A DNA stretch of 64,000 bases from Palaemon carinicauda (GCF_036898095.1 NC_090751.1:82142930-82206929); one strand, 5' to 3'; positions 11,358 to 23,606 are shown, numbered from the stretch's first letter. The notes: generated by a model not told the origin, from the letters alone. Made by a program: numbers and translations.

Positions 11358-12476
11358 CTAGGCAGCAGGCTTTAACACACTACCTGCTGCCACCACGTAT
11401 CTCTTCAATTCGCGCACCTGCTTCGCATAGTGTTTGAAAAACACTCTTGAGGATTTCCAGCCTGTGAAGGATCTAAGGTTTCCAAAATCCATTGCTTGAA
11501 AGAAATTTAGGGAACAGGCGACTTTCCTGGGATCATGACCTGCGGGTGTACTGTCAGGATCCGCTCTGCGAATAAAGTAGGTGATTTTCGCCCTTAGTTG
11601 TTTGAGTGACAAATCAGATCCCGATGTTTCTCCTTTAAAGAGCTGTCCTCCGCCAAAGTCTGAAGTTCTTCGAAGATAGACCTTTAGACTCTCCACTGGG
11701 CATAGAGAGACTTCTTCCTTCAGAGGGCAGATTCTCCAGGGACCCCACCTCTTAGTGGGGGGAGTGTTCTTAGCGAGAAACGTTGGGTCAGGGAAGAGGG
11801 TAAGTTCCCCTGTTTCAGTGAACTGTATCTGGCCCTCTTCTCTAGATAAAGCCACTATTTCACTGACTCGAGCTCCTGAGGCGAGAGCAAAAAGGAAAAT
11901 CACTTTTTGAGTCAAGTCTTTCAGAGGGCAAGACTCGTTGTCCAGACTAGAGGCTAAATGGAGCACCTTATCAAGAGACCAGGAGATGGGTCTCGGTGGA
12001 GGTGCAGGATGGAGTCTAGCACATGCCTTTGGAAGCTTGTTAAAGATGTCGTTGGACAAGTCTATCTGGAAGGCGTAAAGTAATGGTCTTGTCAAGGCCG
12101 ATTTGCAAGTGGAAATCATATTGGCTGCTAAGCCTTGTCCATGAAGGTGAATGAAGAAGGACAGACAAAAATCTATGGAGATTTCCGTAGGATTTTTTGC
12201 CTTGACAAAAGACACCCACTTCTTCCAGGATGACTCATATTGCCTTCTGGTAGACTATGTTTTGTATTCCTCTAGGAAGTCTAAACATTTCTTCGAAATT
12301 CCAAACCTTTTCTTCACAGCTAGGGAGAGAAAATCATGAGATGAAGGTCTCGAGTTTTCCTTGATGAAGCGAAGACAGTCGACTTCTGAACCTGCTGGGA
12401 GAGAACTGGGTCCGGCAGAGGGATCAGCTTGGGCTGTAGCTCCAGGACTAGAGGGAACCAGTTGCTCCGGGGCCAC
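11358..12476 (-). pseudogene. DIRS 2 tyrosine recombinase with one premature stop
   Basis: A 373-codon frame broken by a single TAG at 12255-12257. The N-terminal piece (12476-12258) contains a linker and the start of the SAM-like domain (KKRFGISKKCLDFLEEYKT), and the main piece (12215-11358) the rest. Box I arginine is present in LASGARVSEIVAL, box II as GHDPRKVA (H-x-x-R) and the nucleophile tyrosine as FFKHYAKQV near the C-terminus. Length and motif order fit the recombinases of DIRS elements, which integrate circular cDNA. All catalytic residues are intact; apart from the one nonsense change the frame is open, so inactivation may be fairly recent. It follows the RT/RNase H frame on the same strand. 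Confidence 0.9.
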
Positions 12477-14150
12477 TTGGGTGCCACTAGAGCTGTTGTT
12501 CCCTTGAAAGTTCTTAGCTTGGTAAGGACTTTCAGCTGAAGGTTGGGAGGAGGGAACAGGTAAACTTTAGACCATCTGTTCCAGTCCAGGGACATGGCGT
12601 CCACCGCTTCTGCTCTGGGGTCCTCGTATGGGGCCACGTAAAGAGGAAGTTGATTGTTGTCTCTCGTCACAAAGAGGTCGATCTGCAGTTCCGGGACTTG
12701 ACGGGAGATGAAGGAGAATGATCTTGCGTCTAGGGACCATTCTGAGTCTATGGGGCTGGTCCTCGATAGAGCGTCCGCCGTCACATTGCGGAATCCTTGT
12801 AGGTGAACTGCTGAGAGGTGCCATCTCTTCTTGTCCGCTAGGCGGAAGATGGGCAATAACATTTGGTTGAGTTGGGGCGATCTTGAGCCCTGACGGTTGA
12901 GACATCTGACCACAACAGCGCTGTCCAGAGTTAGACGGATGTGGATCGAAGGACGAGGGGACAGTTTCTTCAGAGTAAGAAAAACCGCCATGGCCTCCAA
13001 GATGTTGATGTGAAACGTTTTGAATAGGGGAGACCATGTTCCTTGAACTTGTCGCTGATGGGAGTGACCTCCCCATCCTTCTAGCAAGGCATCCGTGTGG
13101 ATGATGACCGACGGAGGTGGTGGTTGAAGAGGAAATGATCTTTTCAGGTTCTTTGCCTCCAACCGTGGCTTGAGGAGTGAGCGAAGCCTGGTTGGTAGAG
13201 GTCTCTTGAGATCTCTTCGAGCGATGGATGCGTTTCTTCTCCAGACTCCCGATGCATCTTTTAGCTGTGCTCGTAGCACTGGGTCTGTCACTGAGGCGAA
13301 CTGGAGGGAGCCGAGCACTCGTTTCTGTTGGCGTCTTGAAATCCATTTGGATTTTAGGAGTCTCTTGACAGATCCCGCTATTTCCTTCCTTTTCTTCAGA
13401 GGGATGGAAAGACGGTGTGACTGAAGGTTCCAATGGATTCCCAGCCATTGAAACTTCTGAGCTGGAGACAGTCGAGACTTTTTGGTGTTGATTTTGAAAC
13501 CCAGATGTTCCAGGAACTGGGTCACCTTTCTGCAAGCACGCAAGCATTCTTCTGAGGATGCCACCCAAACCAGTCAATCGTCTAGGTAAGCCATCACCTG
13601 GACGCCTTGAAGGCGTAGCTGTTGGACGATTGTGTCTGCAAGCTTCGTGAAGATTCTTGGAGCTACGTTGAGTCCGAAGGGCATGGCCCTGAAAGCCTTA
13701 TCTTGAATCCTAGGTAGAAGGAAGCCTGGCGATTCATTGGAATGTGCCAGTAGGCGTCCACCAGGTCTATTGAGACCGTGTAAGCCTTGTGAGGTAATAG
13801 GGCTCTTATATGTTAAAGAGTCAGCATCTTGAATTTGTTGTTCGCTATGAACTTGTTGAGAGGGGACAAGTCCGGAATGACTCTGAGTTTGTCTGAGTCT
13901 TTCTTGGGAACACAGAATAGTCTTCCCTGGAACCTGGTGGACTTTACCCTCTTGATCACCTTGTTCAAGAGTTCTAGGACATACTCTTCCCGGACGGGGG
14001 TGGAGTGCTGGAAGAATTGTTGGAAGGTTCGAGGTGGTGTTACCCAGCTCCACCCTAGTCCCTTCTTGATGATGCTGTGGGCCCAAGGATCGAAGGTCCA
14101 ACGATCCTGGAAGTGGCGGAGTCTTCCTCCCACCGGAAGCACTTCATTGC
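12320..14150 (-). pseudogene. DIRS 2 reverse transcriptase, RNase H and DAM-like block
   Basis: Read 14150 to 12320. RT fingers and palm start at the end of the gag-RT frame (GRLFCVPKKDSDKLRVIPDLS), continue with SIDLVDAYWHIPM, then AMPFGLNVAPRIF and the catalytic YLDD. RNase H follows with TDALLEGWGG, INILEAMAV, LDSAVVVRCL and TADALSR, which supply the D-E-D-D carboxylates. The block IDLFVTRDN...YLFPPPNLQ is the methyltransferase-like region. Breaks visible: TAA at 13810-13812, a one-base frameshift near 13700, and TGA at 13574-13576 immediately after YLDD, where related copies have tryptophan (YLDDW). From the last break onward the 414-codon frame 13564-12320 is open. The enzyme would copy the element's RNA in the cytoplasm if intact. 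Confidence 0.85.
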
Positions 14151-16039
14151 TTCTGGTTTCACAGGAGTTTGCCACCTCGGCCGCCTGCTCCCCTTCCTCC
14201 TCTCTCTCTCTAGATGGACGTCGAGAGGAGTCTTTGCCGGAACCTCTACCCCCGGGTTGAAAGGCAGTGGATTGCCTTTCATAGGCTGGTGTAAAGACTG
14301 GTGACTGAGCCACCACCGGCTGAGGGACCAACAGAAAGGTCTGTTGTGGCTGAGCCACCAACTGGGAAGTAGCGGGTGCCGGAAACTGGCGTTTAGCCTG
14401 ACGCTGCTGGGGTCGGGGCTTGTTGGACTTCTTCTTAGGTTGGGAGCCATCATCCTCAGAAGATTTCCTCTTCCAGGACATGCCCCACTTGTTGAGAAGG
14501 TTCCGGTTCTCAGTGGCGGCTCTGTCCACAATATCTTTCACGAGGTCGACCGGAAAGAGATATTTGCCCCAGATGTTGGAGGAAATCAGTTTCCGGGGTT
14601 CGTGTTTGACGGTGGCATCCGCAAACACGAATTCTCTACAGGCTCTCCGGGCCTTGATGAAGCTACATAAGTCCTTCAGCAAGGTGGCATGGTGGGTCTT
14701 TGCAAGAACCATGTAGAAGCCTGGGACCCTAATGTCCCCGGCCATTGTCTCAAATTGTACTTGAAGACACAGAGAGGCAGCCAGCTTCTCTTTTGTGTCT
14801 TGCTCCCGACGCAGAAGGTACTCGGTGAGCTTGGGGAGGTTTTCGTTAAACTGACGTTCCTTCCAGCTTTTGTCATCGGGAGGGAGGGCGAGGGAGAGAG
14901 GCCTACATTCCTCCAATGTAGGGCAGGGTTTTCCTTCCTCCACCGCCTTCACCACTGCCAGCAGGGCCTTTTCGGCGAAAGGAAAGACCATGGTGGGAGG
15001 AGCAAGAAAGGACAGGTGTTTCTTGCTTAGGGCCGGCACCTTGGAATTGGCGTAGCCCCTGCTCTTGAGTCAGTCGGCCAGAAGAGCTTGAGCCTTAGTG
15101 TGGTCAAACACTATGACCTCCTTTGGCTCGGTCTCCTCCTTGGAGACTGGTTCAGATTTGAGATGGACGTAACAGTCCGGGTAGGCTTCGAAGTTAGGCC
15201 AGAACTCCACCTCTTCAAGGGGGACGGCGCCTAACTTAGGGTTGATAACGATGCGTCCGCTTGTGCTAGGCATGTGTTCAGCATGCCACCAAGGATTTGT
15301 CACCGAGCAGGCAGGAAGATCCTTGACGCTGATCTTCTTTGGAGTCGTCTGTTTCATGCTCATTATCTCCCTCTTAAGGTCCGCATGCCCCTGGCGGAAC
15401 TTCTCATCCAGGAGTGCTACCAACATTTGGAGGGTATCCTGGGTGCTTACCACTGCTGGTACTGGAGTGGCAGATGTAGAGGGGACTGGTTCCGAAATCA
15501 CGATGGAAGAAACAGAAGGTGCACGGGCGATCTCGTCCTCGGAGTCAGGAGTCTCCACTTGGTCCTCCTCTTCTTCAGCCTCAGCCATCAGGGTCCTTTC
15601 GGTACTGTATTATCCGACACATCTGACATCTTCTCCACTTCGTCTATGTGACATTCTTGGAGAGCGTCCGAAACGTCAGGCTCGACCATCAGTTGGACGC
15701 AGGGGATCTCAGGCTTGGGAATGACGGCATCCGCAGATGCCTTGGGGAAGAGCAAGGCTCTCATCCTTTCACTTGGGAGATAAGGCCACTGGCGTTCTTT
15801 TGGAAACCACGCACCCACTTGCGCAGTTTTTCTCGGGCGATGTCCCTGGCCTCCGTTGACGGAGGGTTATCGAACGCCTCATCGAGCAGGTTCTTACACA
15901 CAGGGCAGACCTGGGGGTCCCAATAGCGAAGATTTCCCTTCGAGATCAAACAGCCGGCGTGGGTTCGGCACGCCAGGTGGCCGTAGAAGTCGGGGCGACG
16001 AACGCTACATAAGGCGCTCTCACACCGTAGGTACTCCTC
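14150..16039 (-). pseudogene. DIRS 2 gag, two lesions
   Basis: The gag-like frame starts just after a strong splice acceptor (CTTTTACAG, AG at 16041-16040) and runs to the RT. N-terminal part (16039-15590) contains cysteine pairs (CPVCKNLLDEAF), the middle is very acidic (AEAEEEEDQVETPDSEDE), and the core (15039-14500) includes VQFETMAGDIRVPGFYMVL and FPVDLVKDIVDRAA, followed by a basic and then glutamine- and proline-rich tail typical of nucleic-acid binding. A one-base frameshift at about 15588 (overlapping TGATG) and an in-frame TGA at 15070-15072 interrupt it. I infer a capsid-like role from position and from the similar arrangement in DIRS copies 3 and 4. No zinc knuckle of the CCHC type is seen. 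Confidence 0.7.
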
Positions 16040-18431
16040 CTGTAAAAGAAAGAGGCAAATGAGTTTTTGGAAGTCAATTAAATTATGACTTACAGTAGTC
16101 TTAGATTAGTATTAAGTTATTAAACTTATAGTATAAGATTCCTTTTATGTATAAGCTTAGGATAGATAAGCTAGAAAGGAGGTAGGAAAGACATACTTGT
16201 CCATACCACCCAGCCAATTGCCATGACCGCACACCATAACTAATTCAAGGGGCCTGTCATGAGCCCTAGGAGGAGGAAGAACATCCATGCCAGATGAGCC
16301 AAGCTTAGGCTTCCTCTGAGGAATTAATTACAGTGAGAGGGGGAGCTGAATTCATTCAGTATATAAGAAAAGGAGGGATAATCCAATCCCCCTTATTCAG
16401 GTTAGGTCCCGGCAAGAGACCGCATGGATGCACAGAATATGCCGGAAAACTTTTACTGTACAACTATACCCAATAGTTTTCAGTCTAGGGTATATCTTAT
16501 ACCATAGATGTACTGGCTATCATCCAAAGCTGTACAATAATCACTGCCGGCACTGGGCCGGCAGGGGGAAGGAGTGACTGTCCACTGTATAGCCAAGATT
16601 GAAGGCGCCGACAGTGTGGCGACATCCCAGAAGCTCGCCTGGCGCCGGCAATTCTCCATCAAGGTGACACCCTTCCAAGCCATCAATCTATGTGGCAGAG
16701 AGAGGGCGACACCTTAAAGTGATGGCAGATTGCCGGCAAGTCGGCGGCCCCGGCAGTCAGCAGGTGACCGGCAGAGGTATACCTACACTGACATCATTCA
16801 GAGACAGATGGGATACTGAAGACACTGACGGCTGGCGACGGCAGAGTGGAGGCGGCAGTGGACCGGCACTGATAGAAAGAGGGATAGGAGAGGAGGAGAG
16901 AGAGGGAAGGGTCAAATTCGATACCCATCCCCTTCTTCCTCCGGAAGGAGTGTTCAAATGAAAGGGAGAGGGTGGCAACCTTTCATCCAGTGGCAACGGA
17001 GCTGGCAGTTGGCTATAGTTGTCAGTGGCGGGCCAAGAGAGGACCGAAGAGCACTCAAGGATAGTAAGGTCTTCCGCCGGCAGACCGAACCGTCGAATGC
17101 TATCCCATAGTTCAACTATATGCGGGAAGCGTAGCAGTTCGGACTAACCAACGAAAGGACCAAGCCGAACTCACAACCCGCCAGCACGCAGTGGAGTTGT
17201 AGGACGGCGGACAGGGGTGTGATGGCTAGCCAACACAAAAGAGATAGAGGGGGAGGGGTAAGGGTCCTAAGAGGGAGTGTGGGGGGGAGGTAGTTCCCAC
17301 CGGCACTCCCAGGGGTGGGGATTCTGTATAGGGCTTTCCTGTCTAGGTAGAAGAAATCCATTTTCCAGCCTAGGGTAGGTTAGCACAGAGTAGGTACAGC
17401 ACTAGTGTATTCTTCTAAACTATAAAGAAACAGAATCCTTGGACTGCCTAACCTAGGCTAGGTGAGCTAGTACCCTAGACCAGGAAAGACAGGGGATAGG
17501 ACAAGTCGCTAGGCCACAGGGAGAAAAGGTTTTAACCCAACCAAGTGTGGACTAAGGGGAAGGGCAGAGCCCCTCCACCTTCACCCCCAGCAGGGACCAG
17601 AAGGAGAGTACATTCTCCTAATGGGAAGCTGGTGGCCAACGACTGATACTCTGAGGTTCTGTTCCAAACTCAAAGCGCATGTACTATGGCAAGGAGTGGG
17701 GAAAGAACAATCCTAGCCTAACCTTACCCGAAGGTATTCGAGGTAAGGAGGGGTAGGATGTAGCCTCAGCTACCACAGAGGGAGGAGATTACCTTATATA
17801 AGGTAACTGGGGAGGTGAGGAAGTATACAAGAGCCCTAGCGTTAGGTTAGGGGCAAGGGAGACGACTACCACGACCATCGAAACCCCTTGTATACTTCCT
17901 AGAATGCGAAAAAACATATGTGCAATCACTGAATCTTATATGTAATAAATGCCTATATCTTCATTATGTAATCAAACACTAGGAACACTTATTTTATCAT
18001 GCATGAAAGTAAACAAAAACGCCTAGGCTATTGAGCCTAGGGGTTGGGCTAGTCATCTAGCATACTAATTCGGCTACCTACACTCACCGAAAATGAATAC
18101 AGTCAGCATAATATAACTAATTCCTAGCAATGAAGACTAGATAACTAATGTAGTTATTAGTTATAAGACCGGGAAGGTTGCTCTGGCTAACTAAATAAAG
18201 CATGCGAGGCGAGCAACAGCGTCGAGACATGACGCCTCCGGTCGGGGCAAAGCTCCGCCACAAAACACAGATTTTTAAGATAAAAAGACGTTACTTTACG
18301 GCTGGAGCTTATTTATACAATACAAGAATATGGTACTCAAACTTTCCAGAAGAAGGCGAGGCAGAAGATTGCGACATTGCGAAATTACTTAGCGAACACT
18401 GGGAAAAACACCTAGTCTGAAACACTACGTA
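16040..18431 (-). other. DIRS 2 5' leader and possible intron
   Basis: A 2.4-kb non-coding leader, moderately GC-rich, with GCCGGC-rich segments (16540-17100) and several purine tracts. Frames here are short and look random. The acceptor at 16040-16041 suggests that the gag message is spliced from a donor somewhere in this leader; I could not settle on the donor. Confidence 0.45.
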
Positions 18432-18801
18432 AGAAGGAATGAGGAAATGGCGCGCATCGGTGACGTCATTCAAGATGGCGGCCAGCTATGTTGACATCGC
18501 CGAGTACCGTAACAGTAATGAAGGAGGAGAGTTTAGTAACGGCTCCTCCCATACATGCCACACTCCCCATTGAAGCGTAAACGTTATGTGGGGTGCAGAT
18601 AGCTATGTGGCGTGTCAAGCACACGTCCCCTGTTATTATACGATATCCTAAAGGGAAACCTTATGGGTACTCGCGCCAGAAGTTAGAATTCTGTGAAACC
18701 TTTAGTTTAATTCTCTGGGAATATCCACTGTAGTCAAATATACCCTTAGGAAGCTACTGAAGGAACCTTCCATCAGGACGTCATGGCTTGAGCCCAAAAA
18801 A
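18432..18801 (-). repeat. DIRS 2 5' inverted terminal repeat
   Basis: Inverted counterpart of 10050-10420, from GGAATGAGGAAATGGCGCGC inside to the terminal GGCTTGAGCCCAAAAAA. The tip (18780-18801) recurs inverted in the internal complementary region at about 10547-10583. Confidence 0.85.
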
Positions 18802-19557
18802 TGTATTAATGAGTACAGTACAGTAGTTGACATCATATAAACCTTAAACCAATATGTTATTAATCAGTAGACATGCACCCTCCTTACAGGCTTGTTAGAA
18901 TGTCTTCGTAAGGGGAACTACAATTCAAATCATACTAGGCTGTTATCAGGAAGGTAACCATTGATGTAATCTTGTCTTGAAACAGTAACATAATTTGTAC
19001 TTCTGCATGAACATAAAAATCTCCGAAATCTAATTGTGATATGCTGTGAAATGAAGTATCATTGCACTGTATGGTAAGTGGTAGAAAATTTTTTATAAGT
19101 CAGCAGCAGTGACAAGCATACATCAGTGATATACTTCTCCCTTAAATGTGTACCATAAAAATAGTGGACTTGGATCTAAGAGATTTAATGAGCAATAATA
19201 CCATATAAATATTTCTAAAGTACATTGTTTACAGAGTTTACAAAGAAAAATCCAAGTTAATCGTTACTATTTATCAATGCACTTCCGCTAATTTTGGGGG
19301 GTAGCTGACATCAAACAAAGGAACGAACAAAAAGGGGATCTTTCCTCTCTCCGCTCCTCCCAGCCTGACGTGGGATTCAGCCGAATTTGGCTGATACTAC
19401 TAGAGTGCCACATCCCTCCCTCCCCCATTATCCACCACAGATGAAGCTTCATAACGCTGAATTCCCTACTGCTGCTACCTGCCCGGTCACCAAGACGACC
19501 GGAGGAAGCAGCAGTATCAATGAAAAAAAATGAGAACAAGAAAAGAAAAGCACTTAC
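18802..19557. other. Unannotated intronic or flanking DNA
   Basis: AT-rich DNA between DIRS 2 and the last recognised TCAIM exon. I see no repeat boundary or exon in it. It should be the start of the next TCAIM intron. Confidence 0.4.
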
Positions 19558-19649
19558 TTGCAGCCACTGATTCCGAACTTCTGAGGTACTGAGAACTACG
19601 CTGCCTTCTAAGCTTACACCAGTCTCGTTGCCAAAATGAAGACCACGAC
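19558..19649 (-). CDS. TCAIM: TCAIM homologue, internal exon (fourth in this window)
   Basis: A 92-base exon with acceptor AG at 19651-19650 and donor GTAAGT starting at 19557. It supplies two bases to complete a glycine codon begun in the preceding exon, then 30 full codons, ending in phase 0. The reading contains GNETGVSLEGSVVLSTSEV, which lines up with the vertebrate TCAIM segment around its conserved Ser-Gly...Val-Met-Leu-Gly stretch that precedes a tryptophan (here NQWLQ). TCAIM is a mitochondrial protein linked in mammals to dendritic-cell and T-cell regulation; the invertebrate role is unknown. The exon lies 4.0 kb downstream of the previous one. Its shortness would make it easy to miss without the phase match. 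Confidence 0.75.
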
Positions 19650-22072
19650 CTAATTATACAGAAGCAGTTACAGTAAACTCTATAGTATTCATTTCAAAAT
19701 AAAATATTTTATAGTATATTTTTTTTTTAAATTGCATTTCATAAACCCAAATCCTTAATTCAATTTCAACCCTCCTTATTACCAGGAAGGTGTGGTTGGC
19801 TTAGATCCTCCATATGCACATGAAGTTCCTCCAAACAGGTAGTCTTAAAATGTTGAGAGATACAATTGCATTTTAATTGAATCATCTAAAAAAAAAGTAT
19901 GAGACCTCTCTATTGCAAACACTATTTCATTATTTTCATGTGCTCTATCTATGTAAATAGTACAAGTCTTTTAATTCAATTCAGCTAAATCTATACTGAC
20001 AAGGGGAAGGATGCACTGACAAGGGGAGAGATGTACTTATGCTCTGAATGTATTGTAGGTTTCACAGGTATTTTTACTAATGTTGAGCATAAAATTCCGG
20101 TATTCCAGAAATTAGCATAATTTTAGCAGAAGCTGATGTGAGACAATTTTCTTTAATACATTTCATAGACACTTTCTTATTAGTGACTGAATCTACTACT
20201 GACGGTCTATTCTCTGCAGAGGCTGATGCACCAATAACTCTATAAATAACTCTATATTGAATTATCTAAAATTTCTTAATGAGAGAACAGCAAGATTGAA
20301 CCTCGCAATTACAGAGTAATAGGGGGATGGGGTGTGTTATTACGAGTAGTACACTATGTCTAAAATATCTTTCCCAAATCATAGAATCTATCAATATCAT
20401 ACCAAATTGTATGTAGGCCTATTATATATGTCCAACATCTGGGGTAACAGAGTGAATGAAGGAAAAGCATAGACACCCAGGTGATCCTACGGGTGTTAAG
20501 ACAGTGTCCTCAAACACTGCCCATGGGTCTTGATTGGGGAATAAAAACACCAGGAGTTTCCTGCTTAACCGTGTAGCGATATAGATGGCTTCGGGTCATA
20601 CCCATAGGGTAAGAAGCCCCTCCACTATGCAACGATGTAGGAACCACTTTGACCGTACAACCTGCCCCTGGCAACTGAGCAAGTCAACCGCGCGTAGGCA
20701 ATGGGCCGTGAGTTGGTAGGGTTAAAAGTTATCCCACCACAAGGCTGCAAGTATTCGCGGATTCTCGGTCTTCGCGTCTATCTCTGATACCTAACTCTAG
20801 CAAATAAGGAGGGCTGACTATAAAGTTTTCAAGCAAAGCCAGTACCAGGAGCATGGAAAGGAATGTTCGCTCTCAACCACGACAGAAATCAAAGTGGGGT
20901 TGTTGTGAGTGAGTAGAGAGGAGGTGCTTACCTGCTACCCATTGGTAACAACCGGACTTGTTACTTACACCTCATTAAAAATTTTCCCAGCTGTGTTCCA
21001 ACATATACTCTTATGATCTCCTATGTAAAGAACAATACTGTAGTTTGTATTCGTGTCAGACCAAATCCCAATTGGAAAACCAAAAGGCTATAAGACCAAG
21101 GGTTCAAACATAGAACACAGCCCAATGCTTACTTCAAATTGTTAACCGATACCCACAGTACTAAGGGTAAGTCTCGAATGCAAGTCTTGCATATAAAAAA
21201 TAAAATAAAACCATCGCAATTTTTTTAGTAATCTCTATTTTTCTTAACTATACAAACACAAGTCCTTTAATAGAAGTATGATTTCGTCCAAGCTGGAAAT
21301 GACCGATTAAATTTTCAACGAGGTGGTTACAGTTACTGGCAAGTGGAGGATACCTCCCCACCCGATTGCCAGATAGAGCAACATTCACTTTAACCTTAAA
21401 CCAAGGAGTTGTGGGATTGCTGAGACAGGCAGTGTAACTTAATGGACTCAGGGTTTGCCCAGTCAAGAAAAATGACACATTTGAAAGTAATTTGTATTTT
21501 TCCTAATGGTACAAACCTTGAGCTCTTTATAGGGAATATACTTTTGGCAAAGCTGGAAACTAGCCATTAGCCTTCTAGCAAGGTATAACTACCCAACGCT
21601 ACATAGTAGGGAGGGGTAGGGGATACTACCGGGTACCCCGCTCACACACACACTTGTGCTATATGATATGGCCACTTTTGATTGCAGGCAGGACTTGCAG
21701 AGGGATAGGTGAAGGGAGGACAAATCTGTACAAAAAGCTCATTGGTTCCGTAACTAAATACAAACCATTTCACTCTTTATAGGGAATGACTCACCCTTAG
21801 CTGGTTGGAAGTCCTAACCAACTTGCTGGATTTTTCTGGGGTGTTCCTCCGTACTTTGCACGAGCTTTATAAAGGAATCACCCTGACACCTCAATAAATT
21901 CTCGTGTGTAAGCAGGCGTAGTGACCTGGGCAATCCATGTGATTGAGTGAGAACTAAGCAATGTGACTTTTCAGGTAATCATTTTTGGAATAGTAGGACT
22001 ATATTGGACTAGGGAAATAGTTCATACATGCAGACGGAGTAGGCCAACTTGCAGCATATCAAAGGTGATGTT
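19650..22072. other. TCAIM intron with old repeat remnants
   Basis: Most of the 4.0-kb intron between the exons at 23607 and 19649. I recognise DIRS-like terminal remnants at 21235-21960 and a decayed piece, at 21060-21125, of the repeat seen better at 51025. The stretch 20440-20800 is more GC-rich than its surroundings and may be another repeat, but I cannot place it. No exon is seen. Confidence 0.45.
21235..21960 (-). mobile_element. Decayed DIRS termini (two adjacent remnants)
   Basis: The segment 21485-21960 follows, base by base though with many changes, the 3' end of DIRS copies 4 and 6: TTTGTATTTTTCCTAA...ACAAACC, then AAGCTGGAAACTAGCCATTAG, then GTTCCGTAAC.AAATACAAACC (the ICR) and GGGAATGACTCACCCTTAG. 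The segment 21235-21480 resembles the outer part of the same terminus again (TATTTTTCTTAACTATACAAAC, ATTTTCAACGAGG). No coding sequence remains. These are older, truncated relatives of copies 4 and 6. Confidence 0.6.
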
Positions 22073-22386
22073 TTAAAGGTCTAAAGACCGCTCATGAATG
22101 GCAGAGGCAAGGGACAATGACATTGCCCTAGCAGGCAGGACAATGTCCTAGAAACTAACCATATATACATATCAGCGACCAAGCCTTCTCTCCGTCCAAG
22201 CTAGGACCAGGGAGGGCCACGCAATGGTTGCTGATGACTTGGAAAGTAGATCTATGGGCTCCCCCAACCTCCTCCTTAGCTCACAAGGATAGTGAGGTTG
22301 CAGACACTAAAGGAACTAACAAGTTTAAGCGGGACTCGAACCCCAGTCTGGCAATAACCAAGCAGAGACATTACCTATATGCCACG
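22073..22386 (-). mobile_element. tRNA-derived SINE, copy 1
   Basis: On the minus strand it starts at about 22386 with an A-box-like GTGGCATATAGG and a B-box GGGTTCGAGTCCC, so the head derives from a tRNA. The body then runs to about 22073. It matches 31393-31722 throughout its length, including GCTCATGAATGGCAGAGGCAAGGGACA and a tRNA-unrelated middle. Here the 3' poly(A) is short. Transcription would be by RNA polymerase III from the internal boxes, and mobility depends on a LINE partner. Confidence 0.8.
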
Positions 22387-23606
22387 ACAATCCAGATGTT
22401 ACACCCTTTAGCACCTGCCCGGTGGTCTGGAAGACAATGCGGTGACAGAAGAAGGGCGGTGCTCCTCTCCTTAAACACTTGACGGCAGCAAACCCCCCCT
22501 CCACCATCGTAAGGTCACAATGGCTAGGGAATGATGGTAAACAGTCATGCTGGCCACCAGGAACAAGGAAAATATAGATAACACTAGGTTTGTCCAGGAA
22601 ACTGTAAAAAATTTACAGTTTATCCAGAAAACGGTTATATATCCTAGTCATCATCTTTTAATCTATACCTCGAACATGGCAGTCTATCTGCAAAATTATC
22701 GATTCTTGAAAGGTAAAGTAAAAAATTTAAAACAGGTAAAATTAGGGAGGCAGCAAGAGTATGTCTGTACTGCTTGTGGCTGAAATAAAAAAAAATGTGT
22801 GCAGAGCTGACAGTCAGGTGGGTGGGACTGACCCTCCACCTTCCAGTAATATCTACTAACTTATTAAAGGTCGATGATTTGTATTCGTATAAAAACAAAA
22901 TATTTCTTCTAACCAACATTAAGGGAGAGAGACAGAAGTCAAACCACAGCCATGAAAGGCACAGAATAAGTTAGGAGACTTAAATGGTTACCATGGATCA
23001 CTTGATGCAGTCTCTACCTAGCAGAATGAGTACAATACTGCATTGGGTTCTACAGAAGGGAGGGATACGGGGGTTGAGAGAAACTTATTATTTATGAGAT
23101 CCAGAGGGGAGGGATATAGGGGTTGAGAGAATTTTATTTATATATGCATACTTGAAAGTTTAAGCTTTATACATTTTAGCTATGTGACTCCAAGTAAGAT
23201 TTGTCAAAATAGAGTAATAAAAAAATCTCTTCTTATATAAGTTGCAAGCTACAGTATACTTTTACCCAGAAGAACCAAAATCAAGACAGATCCATAACAA
23301 ACATTGTAAAATCAAGAGTGAGAAAAAAATTTTGGATGTACAATACCAAAACTATTAAGTGTCATTAATGTCATAGAATAATATTTTAATTACAAAATGG
23401 CAGCTAGTATGACAATGTACAATACGAAAAGTTAGCAAACTTTGATTTTGACATCTCTAATGCAATAAACTCAAGAGAAAGATTCACTGGAATAATTCTT
23501 AATTTTGATTTTGTCATCACTATAGCAATAAACTCATGAGAAAGATTCTCAAAATTTATATAAAAGTAAACTAGATTTGAAATGTGAAGAAATTCCACAC
23601 CCATAC
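22387..23606. other. TCAIM intron, no further feature seen
   Basis: AT-rich intronic DNA. Frames here are short. Two runs near 23050-23130 share GGGAGGGATA and GGGGTTGAGAGAA as a short direct repeat about 60 bp apart. Confidence 0.4.

Larger units (their letters stand above)
10007..18801 (-). mobile_element. DIRS-like retrotransposon copy 2, both ends present
   Basis: An 8.8-kb element coding on the minus strand: 5' terminal repeat (18801-18432), leader (18431-16040), gag (16039-14150), RT, RNase H and DAM-like block (about 14150-12500), tyrosine recombinase (12476-11358), internal complementary region (10490-10583) and 3' terminal repeat (10420-10007). The terminal repeats are inverted, about 360 bp, and include a shared CATCAGGACGTCATGGCT. 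At the protein level this copy is clearly different from the other DIRS copies (YLDDWLVW-type RT, acidic gag), so it is a separate lineage. At least six lesions are visible: stops in gag, RT and recombinase and frameshifts in gag and RT. It lies downstream of the last TCAIM exon found. Confidence 0.9.

Noticed and set aside
13829..15055. Plus-strand open frames across DIRS 2 (for example 143, 108, 98 and 113 codons)
   Set aside because: Shadows of the minus-strand gag-RT gene; no recognisable protein motif.
16692..16996. Overlapping 79-89 codon frames on both strands
   Set aside because: GC-rich leader sequence of DIRS 2 without codon pattern or motif.
22329..22386. tRNA gene on the minus strand
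   Set aside because: A- and B-box are present but the cloverleaf is imperfect and the sequence continues into a body shared with 31393-31722, so it is a SINE head.
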